The notes under the pieces are model-generated. The model was not told the origin of the DNA. It searched no databases and saw only the letters and a program-made list of their open reading frames with translations. A program made the translations under genes and the position numbers. DNA of 14,378 bases from a bacterium UBP12_UBA5184 (lineage in GTDB: Bacteria > Vulcanimicrobiota > Vulcanimicrobiia > Vulcanimicrobiales > Vulcanimicrobiaceae), in assembly GCA_002413145.1 (NCBI GenBank), contig DHWK01000001.1:5520-19897 (forward strand), written 5' to 3'. The first letter of the stretch is position 1, and each line of letters begins with the position of its first letter. This document shows positions 6,882 to 13,149 of this stretch, one piece after another.

Positions 6882-7730
6882 TCAGCGCGGCCGGGTGGCT
6901 GCGCCGACGGCGCGGGCCGCGATGACGTCGGCCATCGCCGTCCGGTACGCGGCCGAAGCCTCGACGTCGCTGCGAACGTCTTGGCCCGTCACCGCGCCGG
7001 TGCAAGCCGCCTTGATCGCCGCGCCGTCGTTGCCTTTGATGCCGCGCAAGCGACGTTCCACGCCGCCGGCGCGAAACGGCGCGTCGGCGAGCCCGCCGAT
7101 CGCGATGCGCGCGTCTTCGATCGTGTCGCGCGACATCACGAGAACGGCCGCGACTCCGACGAGCGCGTAGTGCGAAGCCGGATGCTCCAGCTTCACGTAC
7201 GCCGAGTGCGCTGCGGCGTCGAACGTGATCTTCGTCAAAATCTCGCTCTCGCCGAGCGCCGTTTCGAACGTCCCTTTGAAGAAATCCGCCGCCGCGACCT
7301 CGCGCGTCTTCTCACCCGCAACGATGAAGCATGCGTCGAGCGCGAGCATGACGGCCGGATAGTCGGCCGACGGATCGGCGTGCGAGCAGGCCCCGCCGAT
7401 CGTTCCGAGATTTCGCACCTGCGGATCTCCAAGCGCGTTCGCAGCGTCCCAAAGCACGCCGGCCTTCCGGCGGACGTCGGCATCGGCCGCCAGGCTGGCG
7501 TGCGTCGTGAGCGCGCCGACCGTGCAGTGGCCACCCGCCCACATCACGTGAGCCAACTCCGGCACACCTTGCAAATCGATCAGCGTCTTCGGTTCTACGA
7601 CGCGGAATTTCATCATCGGGATCAGGCTCTGGCCGCCGGCAAGTATTTTCGCCGCTTCTCCTTGACGTAGCAGCAGAAGCGCTTCTTCGATTGAATGTGG
7701 ACGAAAATAATTAAAAGTCGCGGGGATCAT
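6882..7730 (-). CDS. coxM: FAD-binding medium subunit of a CO-dehydrogenase/xanthine-dehydrogenase-family enzyme
   Basis: The FAD subunit takes electrons from the 2Fe-2S subunit and passes them to an acceptor. 282 residues, usual length (about 285). Both FAD motifs are present: AGGQSLIPMM (31-40) and NLGTIGGACSHADPSADYP (107-125). Starts MIPATFNYFRPHS, typical of the family. The ATG at 7730 overlaps the coxL TGA, and the frame's extension to 8111 is antisense-like noise within coxL. Third gene of a minus-strand coxS-coxL-coxM operon. The symbol is a family label; this is probably a form II enzyme, so CO need not be the substrate. Confidence 0.93.
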   Translation of the reverse strand: MIPATFNYFRPHSIEEALLLLRQGEAAKILAGGQSLIPMMKFRVVEPKTLIDLQGVPELAHVMWAGGHCTVGALTTHASLAADADVRRKAGVLWDAANALGDPQVRNLGTIGGACSHADPSADYPAVMLALDACFIVAGEKTREVAAADFFKGTFETALGESEILTKITFDAAAHSAYVKLEHPASHYALVGVAAVLVMSRDTIEDARIAIGGLADAPFRAGGVERRLRGIKGNDGAAIKAACTGAVTGQDVRSDVEASAAYRTAMADVIAARAVGAATRPR

Positions 7731-10075
7731 ACCGACACCTTCCCGTTCGAACGCGTACCCATCGCTTTCCAAAGTTTTTCCGGTCTCAGCGGCATGTCGA
7801 TGTGCTCGACGCCGAAGGGCGCGAGCGCGTCCAGAACCGCGTTGACCACCGCAGGAGTCGCTCCGATCGTCCCGGCCTCGCCGACGCCCTTGACCCCGAG
7901 CGGATTCACCGAGGTCGGGGTCACCGTTCGATCCAAATCGAAATGCGGAAGCTGTTCGGCTCGGGGGACGGCGTAGTCCATCAGCGAGCCGGTGAGCAAC
8001 TGGCCGTACTCGTCGTAGACGACCTCCTCGTACAGCGCTTGCGCCATCCCTTGCGCGATCCCGCCGTGGACTTGTCCCTCGACGATCATCGGATTGAGCA
8101 CGTTTCCGCAATCGTCGACGGCGACGTACCGTTCCACGCTCACCTTGCCGGTCTCCGCGTCGACTTCGACGACGCAGACGTGCGTCCCGAACGGGTAGAC
8201 GAAGTTGGGCGGCTCGAAGCGCCGCGTCGCGTCGAGTCCGGGTTCGAGACCGGGTGGCAGCTGGTCGCCCATGAACGCCAGGAATCCGGCCTCTGCGGTC
8301 GTCATCGCCTTCGATGGATCGCCGCGGAGCCCGATCTTGCCGTCGCGATACTCGAGATCGGCCGGGTCAGCTCCCCATCGATGCGCCGCGATCTTTATCG
8401 CCTTTGCTTGGATCGTTTCGATCGCGAGTTTGAGCGCAGCGCCACCGACGGCCGTCCCGCGCGAGCCGAACGTCCCGACTCCGTACTGGACTCGATCGGT
8501 GTCGCCGTGCACGACCGCGATGTCATCGATCGCGACGCCAAGTTCGTCCGCCACCAATTGCGCGAACGTCGTCTCCTCACCCTGACCATGCGGGGAGATC
8601 CCCGTTAGGACGGTGACGCTTCCGGTCGGCTCGACGCGAATCGTCGCGCTGTCCCAGCCGGCGGCAGGCATCGCGGCCGAGGGCCCCATCCCGCAAACCT
8701 CGACGTACGTCGAAAGCCCGATGCCGAGATAGCGCCCCTCCGCTCGAAGCGCCGCCTGCCGTGCGCGCACGCCAGGATAGTCGGCCAGTTGCAACGCTTT
8801 CTCCATCGTCTTGGCGTAATCGCCCGAGTCGTACGTCAAACCGGTCGCCGTCGTAAACGGGAAGGCGCTCGGTTCGATGAAGTTGCGGCGCCGCACGTCG
8901 GCGGGATCGGCCCCGAGTTTTCTCGCGACGAGATCCATCAAACGTTCGATCAGGTACGTCGCTTCGGGACGGCCCGCGCCGCGATACGCGTCGGTAGACA
9001 TCGTGTTGGTGAAGACGCCCGTCACCTCGAGGTCGACGTTCGCGATGCGATACGGCCCGGGGGCCATCAGCACGGTCAGCGTCGGAATCACCGGCGTCAG
9101 AAGCTGATGGTAGGCGCCGAGGTTAGCCAAAATGCGCGCGCGCAGGCCGACGATTGTTCCGTCGCGTTTGGCCGCGATCTCGCAGTCGGCGATCTGATCC
9201 CGGCCGTGGATCATCGCTTGAAAGCACTCGCTGCGGGTCTCGCTCCACTTCACCGGCCGCCCTAGGCGCATCGCCAACCAAGCGGCAACAGCCTCTTCCG
9301 CGTAGACGTTCAACTTCGAACCGAAACCGCCGCCGACTTCGGGAGCGATCGCACGTACGTTGGTCTCAGGAAGACCGAGAATCAGCGAAAGTTGCGTGCG
9401 CAACAGATGCGGAATCTGCGTCGACGAATAAAGCGTGACTCGCCCTGCACCCGCGTCCCACTGCGCGACGACGCCGCGCGTTTCGATCGGAACCGGCGCT
9501 AAGCGCTGATTGACCAGTCGCTGCTTGACGACGACGTCGGCGCTCGCGAACGCGCCGTCCGGATCCCCCGCTCGCAACGGCATCGCGTATGCCACGTTCG
9601 TCCCGAGCGACGCGTGGACGAGCGGCGCGCCGGGCGCCATCGCCTTCTCGACCTCGACGACGATCGGCAATTCGTCGTACTCGACCTCGACGAGCTCGGC
9701 CGCGTCGCGCGCGATGTACGGATCGTTCGCGATGAGGACCGCGACCGCTTCGCCGACGAAGCGCACTTCGTCGACGGCGAGCGGATAGTGCGGCGGCGTC
9801 TTGAGGTCGGGCATCTTGTGCGCGACCGGCAGCGACGCCGTCATCCCGGCGGCGTGCAGGTCGGCGCCGGAAAACGCAGCCAAGACGCCCGCGTGCGCCT
9901 TCGCCTTCGCCAAGTCGACGCGCACGATCTTCGCGTGCGCGTACGGACTACGAATGAAGGCGGCGTGCACCATTCCGACGAGCTTCACGTCGTCGACGTA
10001 CGTGGCGCGCCCGGTGATCAGACGCGGATCTTCGCGGCGCCGAACCGGAGTGCCGACGAGCCGAACGGCGGCCAT
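7727..10075 (-). CDS. coxL: Molybdopterin-binding large subunit, form II CO-dehydrogenase-like hydroxylase
   Basis: Catalytic subunit of a molybdenum hydroxylase, 782 residues, usual length (about 780-810). N-terminal a/b hammerhead (PVRRREDPRLITGRATYVDD), then molybdopterin-binding segments: VGGGFGSK (247-254), AYRGAGR (363-369), HGQGEETTF (496-504) and GVGEAGTIG (730-738). Glutamate 733 is the expected catalytic base. Form I CO dehydrogenases carry AYxCSFR with a cysteine binding copper; here the loop is AYRGAGR, the form II type, with no such cysteine. Form II substrates are largely unsettled; related enzymes hydroxylate N-heterocycles or other carbonyl and aromatic compounds. The ATG at 10075 overlaps the coxS stop (TGATG). 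No secretion signal is seen, so it is probably cytoplasmic. Confidence 0.95.
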   Translation of the reverse strand: MAAVRLVGTPVRRREDPRLITGRATYVDDVKLVGMVHAAFIRSPYAHAKIVRVDLAKAKAHAGVLAAFSGADLHAAGMTASLPVAHKMPDLKTPPHYPLAVDEVRFVGEAVAVLIANDPYIARDAAELVEVEYDELPIVVEVEKAMAPGAPLVHASLGTNVAYAMPLRAGDPDGAFASADVVVKQRLVNQRLAPVPIETRGVVAQWDAGAGRVTLYSSTQIPHLLRTQLSLILGLPETNVRAIAPEVGGGFGSKLNVYAEEAVAAWLAMRLGRPVKWSETRSECFQAMIHGRDQIADCEIAAKRDGTIVGLRARILANLGAYHQLLTPVIPTLTVLMAPGPYRIANVDLEVTGVFTNTMSTDAYRGAGRPEATYLIERLMDLVARKLGADPADVRRRNFIEPSAFPFTTATGLTYDSGDYAKTMEKALQLADYPGVRARQAALRAEGRYLGIGLSTYVEVCGMGPSAAMPAAGWDSATIRVEPTGSVTVLTGISPHGQGEETTFAQLVADELGVAIDDIAVVHGDTDRVQYGVGTFGSRGTAVGGAALKLAIETIQAKAIKIAAHRWGADPADLEYRDGKIGLRGDPSKAMTTAEAGFLAFMGDQLPPGLEPGLDATRRFEPPNFVYPFGTHVCVVEVDAETGKVSVERYVAVDDCGNVLNPMIVEGQVHGGIAQGMAQALYEEVVYDEYGQLLTGSLMDYAVPRAEQLPHFDLDRTVTPTSVNPLGVKGVGEAGTIGATPAVVNAVLDALAPFGVEHIDMPLRPEKLWKAMGTRSNGKVSV

Positions 10076-10617
10076 CAGCGGCTACCTCCGACTTCGAGCA
10101 GTTCCCCGGGCGACTTCGGGGGTTCGCCGGCCTCCCGAACCGGCTGCGCGGCCGCCATCGCCGCCGCCGCGGCGCGCACCGCTTTGACGATGTTCTCGTA
10201 GCCGGTGCAGCGGCACAGATTTCCCTCGAGGCCCGTGCGAATCTCGACTTCGTCGGGATCGGGGTTGCGGCGCAACAGATCGATGGCACTCAGGATCATC
10301 CCGGTCGTGCAATAGCCGCACTGCAACCCGTGTTGCGCCCAAAACGCTTCCTGCATCGGGTGCAACTCGGCACTCGAACCGATACCTTCAATCGTCGTAA
10401 CGGCGCGACCGTCGGCCTGCAGGGCGAACATCGTGCAACTCTTGACGGCCTTCCCGTCCAACAGGACCGTGCACGCGCCGCAACTCGACGTATCGCAGCC
10501 TATGTGCGTTCCGGTCAAAGCCAAACGCTCGCGCAAGAAATGCACGAGTAGCAGCCGCGGTTCGACGCCCTCCAACTCGTGTCGCGTCCCATTGACCTCG
10601 AGCTCGATGCGTCCCAT
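10075..10617 (-). CDS. coxS: 2Fe-2S small subunit of the molybdenum hydroxylase
   Basis: Electron-transfer subunit between the Mo site and FAD. 180 residues, slightly longer than the usual 155-170 because of an Ala/Pro/Glu-rich tail after about residue 150. Both clusters are fully liganded: the ferredoxin-type cluster by Cys41, 46, 49 and 61 (GCDTSSCGAC then SC), and the helical-domain cluster by Cys100, 103, 135 and 137 (QCGYCTTGM and CRCTGY). Start at the ATG at 10617 with GGAGG 5 bases upstream. It is first in the S-L-M operon, the order reported for form II clusters (form I clusters run M-S-L). It is divergent from the cofactor-maturation genes across 60 bases. Confidence 0.95.
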   Translation of the reverse strand: MGRIELEVNGTRHELEGVEPRLLLVHFLRERLALTGTHIGCDTSSCGACTVLLDGKAVKSCTMFALQADGRAVTTIEGIGSSAELHPMQEAFWAQHGLQCGYCTTGMILSAIDLLRRNPDPDEVEIRTGLEGNLCRCTGYENIVKAVRAAAAAMAAAQPVREAGEPPKSPGELLEVGGSR

Positions 10618-10677
10618 GGCGTCCTCCGTCCGAATGGTGGAGGAGAAGGCTACCGTGCCGAACCCAAAACTCCTAGC
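10618..10677. promoter_or_regulatory. Divergent intergenic region between coxS and the xdhC-type gene
   Basis: Sixty bases separate the start codons of the two divergent operons. On the minus strand GGAGG (10627-10623) sits 5 bases before the coxS ATG. On the plus strand a purine-rich GGTGGAGGAGAAGG (10636-10649) is about 28 bases before the ATG at 10678, too far to be its Shine-Dalgarno. No convincing -35/-10 pair is visible on either strand, so promoters may use another sigma factor or lie inside the flanking genes. Confidence 0.5.
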
Positions 10678-10992
10678 ATGATAGACATCCTCGATGCGAT
10701 CGAAAGGTGGCGCAGCGACGGGCAGCGGGTCGCGCTCGCGACGGTCGTCGGCGTCGAAAAATCAGCGCCGCGCGACCCCGGCGCGGCGATGGCCGTCAAC
10801 GAGCGCGGCGAGGTCGCCGGCTCGGTCAGCGGCGGTTGCGTCGAAGCCGCCGTCTATGAGGAAGCCCAGGACGCGATCGCGGGCGGGCGGCCGCGACTCG
10901 TCACCTACGGCATCAGCGACGAACAAGCGAGCGAGCAAGGTCTGACCTGCGGCGGGACGATTTACGTGTTCGTCGAGCGGCTCGACTGGTGA
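10678..10992 (+). CDS. XdhC/CoxI-family short protein (N-terminal domain only)
   Basis: 104 residues matching just the N-terminal XdhC_CoxI domain: VALATVVGVEKSAPRDPGAA, SVSGGCVEAAVYEEA, and the closing LTCGGTIYVFVE. XdhC-family proteins bind molybdenum cofactor and help insert or sulfurate it in xanthine-dehydrogenase-type enzymes. Usually this domain is fused to a C-terminal Rossmann domain; here that part is the next gene, joined by a GTGA overlap. The two are probably partners. The ATG at 10678 is chosen because an earlier in-frame ATG at 10579 would overlap coxS and adds no recognisable sequence. No Shine-Dalgarno precedes it. Confidence 0.88.
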   Translation: MIDILDAIERWRSDGQRVALATVVGVEKSAPRDPGAAMAVNERGEVAGSVSGGCVEAAVYEEAQDAIAGGRPRLVTYGISDEQASEQGLTCGGTIYVFVERLDW

Positions 10993-11789
10993 CCATTTTC
11001 GAGCGGTTCTCGGCGTCGTTGCACGGCGACGAGCCGGTCGCGCTGGTCACCCGGCTCGACGACGATTTACCGGGCGCGAAGTTGCTCGTCGACCGGCACG
11101 GCCGCCTCGGCGACCTCGGTTCGCCTCGCCTGAACGCAACGGTCGAGGCCGAAGCTCGTGCCCTCTTGACCTTCGGCCAGACTGCCCTGCGCACGTTCGG
11201 CGAAAACGGCGAGCCGATTCCTCTCGGCCGCGAAGCACGGGTCTTCATTCAGTCTTTCGCACCCAAGCCGGACATGTATATCTTCGGCGCGATCGACTTC
11301 TCGCGCACGATGGCCCGCATCGGCAAATACCTGGGCTATCGCGTCACGGTCGTCGACGCCCGCCCGGTGTTTGCCACGGCGCGGCGCATCCCCGACGCCG
11401 ACAAGGTCGTCGTCGCGTGGCCGGACGAGTTTCTTCGCAACGCGCGGGTCGACGCGCGAACCACGATCATCGTCCTCACCCACGACCAAAAATTCGATAT
11501 TCCCCTGCTGCTGGTCGCACTCGGGACCGACGCAGGGTACATCGGCGCGATGGGAAGTCGCCGCACGCATGCCGCGCGCGTAGAAGAATTGCGTGCCGCC
11601 GGCATCGGCGACCCCGACCTGGCGCGCATCAGCGCGCCGATCGGCCTCGACATCGGTGCGCGCACGCCCGAAGAAACCGCGCTCTCGATCGCGTCCGAAA
11701 TCGTCGCGCTTCGTTCGGGCCGCGGCGGCGGTCGCCTGCGCGACAGCGCCTCACCCGTTCATCCGCAGACGTCGCACGCGACGCGATGA
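10989..11789 (+). CDS. xdhC: XdhC/CoxF-family protein with Rossmann domain
   Basis: 266-residue molybdenum-hydroxylase maturation factor. The N-terminal half (about 1-85) looks like a diverged XdhC_CoxI region; the rest is the XdhC Rossmann domain: YIFGAIDFSRTMARIGKYLG, VTVVDARPVFATARRIPDAD, IIVLTHDQKFDIPLL, YIGAMGSRRTHAAR and IGLDIGARTPEETALSIASE. The usual GAGHVA nucleotide-binding turn reads GAIDFS here, a variant I recall from proteobacterial-outgroup XdhC proteins paired with a short partner. The GTG start overlaps the preceding stop (GTGA); its own stop overlaps the next gene (ATGA). Its likely client is the divergent coxSLM enzyme. Confidence 0.9.
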   Translation: MTIFERFSASLHGDEPVALVTRLDDDLPGAKLLVDRHGRLGDLGSPRLNATVEAEARALLTFGQTALRTFGENGEPIPLGREARVFIQSFAPKPDMYIFGAIDFSRTMARIGKYLGYRVTVVDARPVFATARRIPDADKVVVAWPDEFLRNARVDARTTIIVLTHDQKFDIPLLLVALGTDAGYIGAMGSRRTHAARVEELRAAGIGDPDLARISAPIGLDIGARTPEETALSIASEIVALRSGRGGGRLRDSASPVHPQTSHATR

Positions 11790-12226
11790 CGATCGAAGAT
11801 GCCTTCGACGTCGCCGCGCCGCTCGCACGCGTCTGGCCGGTGTTGACCGACTTCCCGCGCGTCGCGACCTGCATCCCCGGGGCGGAGATCACGGAAAAAA
11901 TAGACGATCGCACGTATCGCGCGAAGATCGCAATGAAAGTTGGGCCCGCCGAAGTGACGTATCGCGCGACCGTCAGCGTCGACGAACTCGACGAGAACGC
12001 ACATCGCGTCACGATGTCGATCAAAGGCGACGACACGAAAGGCCGTGGCGGCGTCCGGATCAACGTCATTTCGCAAGCGATCGAGCGGACCGGAAAAACG
12101 CACGTTACCCTGCGAAGCGACGCGCAGATCAGCGGTTTTCTGGCCTCGATCGGAGGACGCCTGATCGAGGGCGTCGCGAAAAAAACCGTCGCGCAATTCG
12201 CCGAAAACCTGGCCGCGCTCGTATGA
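11786..12226 (+). CDS. coxG: CoxG-like SRPBCC-fold protein
   Basis: 146 residues with the CoxG/SRPBCC start AFDVAAPLARVWPVLTDFPR then CIPGAE, and a C-terminal helix ending AKKTVAQFAENLAAL. In Oligotropha CoxG (about 205 residues) recruits CO dehydrogenase to the membrane through a C-terminal extension. This protein stops at the end of the SRPBCC fold and has no hydrophobic tail, so membrane anchoring is unlikely; a lipid- or ligand-binding role in enzyme assembly is possible. The ATG overlaps the xdhC stop and the TGA overlaps the next ATG, so it is translated within the maturation operon. Family call is strong; exact role is inferred. Confidence 0.87.
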   Translation: MTIEDAFDVAAPLARVWPVLTDFPRVATCIPGAEITEKIDDRTYRAKIAMKVGPAEVTYRATVSVDELDENAHRVTMSIKGDDTKGRGGVRINVISQAIERTGKTHVTLRSDAQISGFLASIGGRLIEGVAKKTVAQFAENLAALV

Positions 12227-12813
12227 GCGACGTTTGCGTGATCCTAGCGGCCGGCCGCTCGCAGCGCATGGGCGCGCAAAAGCTGCTCCTCGACCTCTGC
12301 GGAAGGACGCCGCTCGAGCGCGCGTTGGCGGCGGCCTCCGCATTTCCGACGATTGCGGTCGTCGCCCCCGATCTGGCGCCCCACGTCGCGAAGAATCCGA
12401 ATCTGTCGGTCATCGTCAACGCTCAGCCCGAACGCGGGATGGCGCATTCACTCGCCCTCGCCGATGCGGCGGTCCTCGATCCCGATGCGGCGCTCGTCGT
12501 CTTACTCGCCGACATGCCGCTGGTCGACGAGGCGCTCGTTCGGCGTATGGCTGAGGCCCGCGGCGAGGCCGACGTCGCCTATCCCGTGCGCGCCGGGATC
12601 GGTGGCCATCCGGTCGTTTTCGGACCACGTCCGCGTAGCGCGATCGCGAGTCTAGAGGAAAGCGATACCTTGCGCGGCCTGCGCGACGATCCGCGCTGGC
12701 GCCGCGTCGAGGTCGCGATCGATACCGACGGACCTTTTCTCGACGTCGATACGCCGGAGGAGTTTGGCCGCCTTGGGGCGCGGCTATCGTCCGGTAGTGG
12801 AACCCCCGGCTAG
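12223..12813 (+). CDS. mocA: MocA/MobA-like molybdenum cofactor nucleotidyltransferase
   Basis: 196 residues, family length. It should transfer CMP (MocA) or GMP (MobA) from the NTP to molybdopterin, making the dinucleotide cofactor. Seen: LAAGRSQRMGAQK (8-20), the nucleotide-binding loop; AQPERGMAHSLALA (67-80); LADMPL (95-100) with the metal-binding aspartate; and GGHPVVF (127-133). The GMAHSL and GGHP patterns fit the MocA group. CO dehydrogenase-type enzymes use the cytosine dinucleotide, so MocA is the better guess by context. It starts at an ATG overlapping the coxG stop; 22 bases separate it from the next gene. Confidence 0.85.
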   Translation: MSDVCVILAAGRSQRMGAQKLLLDLCGRTPLERALAAASAFPTIAVVAPDLAPHVAKNPNLSVIVNAQPERGMAHSLALADAAVLDPDAALVVLLADMPLVDEALVRRMAEARGEADVAYPVRAGIGGHPVVFGPRPRSAIASLEESDTLRGLRDDPRWRRVEVAIDTDGPFLDVDTPEEFGRLGARLSSGSGTPG

Positions 12814-12835
12814 GAAGGCGAAGTCCTCCGGCCGG

Positions 12836-13147
12836 ATGACAACGCAAGAAGAGGTTTACGAAGCGCTCAAAGACGTCCAGGACCCCGAACTTTATATCGG
12901 GATTCTCGATTTGGGCTTGGTCTACGGCGTCGAGATCGCCGGCGAACAAAAGGACGACGTCACGGTCACCATGACCCTGACCTCACCGATGTGTCCCGTT
13001 GGGCCGATGTTCAAGGAAGCGGTCCAGTCCAAGGTCCAAGCCATCGAAGGCGTCGCGAAGGCTAACGTCGAGATCACCTTCACGCCGCCGTGGGATCCGC
13101 GCACGATGGCCAACGACGACGTAAAGACGCGACTCGGTATCTGGTAG
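12836..13147 (+). CDS. DUF59/MIP18-family iron-sulfur assembly-like protein
   Basis: 103 residues forming a single MIP18/PaaD-like domain: VQDPELYIGILDLGLVYGVE (14-33), VTMTLTSPMCPVGP (44-57) with the conserved cysteine 53, then the closing TFTPPWDPRTMANDDVKTRL. SufT, PaaD and CIA2 relatives help fit Fe-S clusters into client proteins. Clients here could include CoxS, but the gene sits 2 bases before the carboxylase gene. Start chosen at the ATG at 12836; an in-frame GTG at 12797 would add 13 residues and overlap the preceding gene. The nearest purine-rich stretch, AGGAAGG, is about 17 bases upstream, so the start is not certain. Confidence 0.87.
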   Translation: MTTQEEVYEALKDVQDPELYIGILDLGLVYGVEIAGEQKDDVTVTMTLTSPMCPVGPMFKEAVQSKVQAIEGVAKANVEITFTPPWDPRTMANDDVKTRLGIW

Positions 13148-13149
13148 GC

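Noticed and set aside
7731..8111. A 127-residue N-terminal extension of coxM
   Set aside because: It overlaps coxL, is arginine-rich and unlike any FAD-subunit start. The ATG at 7730 begins the family's usual N-terminus and overlaps the coxL stop.
7802..8608. A long plus-strand open frame opposite coxL
   Set aside because: It is an antisense shadow in GC-rich coding DNA, without domains or a ribosome binding site.
7727..10075. A form I (copper-containing) CO dehydrogenase
   Set aside because: The active-site loop is AYRGAGR, without the AYxCSFR cysteine, and the gene order is S-L-M rather than M-S-L.
11417..12222. Long upstream extensions of the coxG and mocA frames
   Set aside because: The extra residues are frame-shifted xdhC and coxG sequence. 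Clear ATG starts overlapping the previous stops exist at 11786 and 12223.
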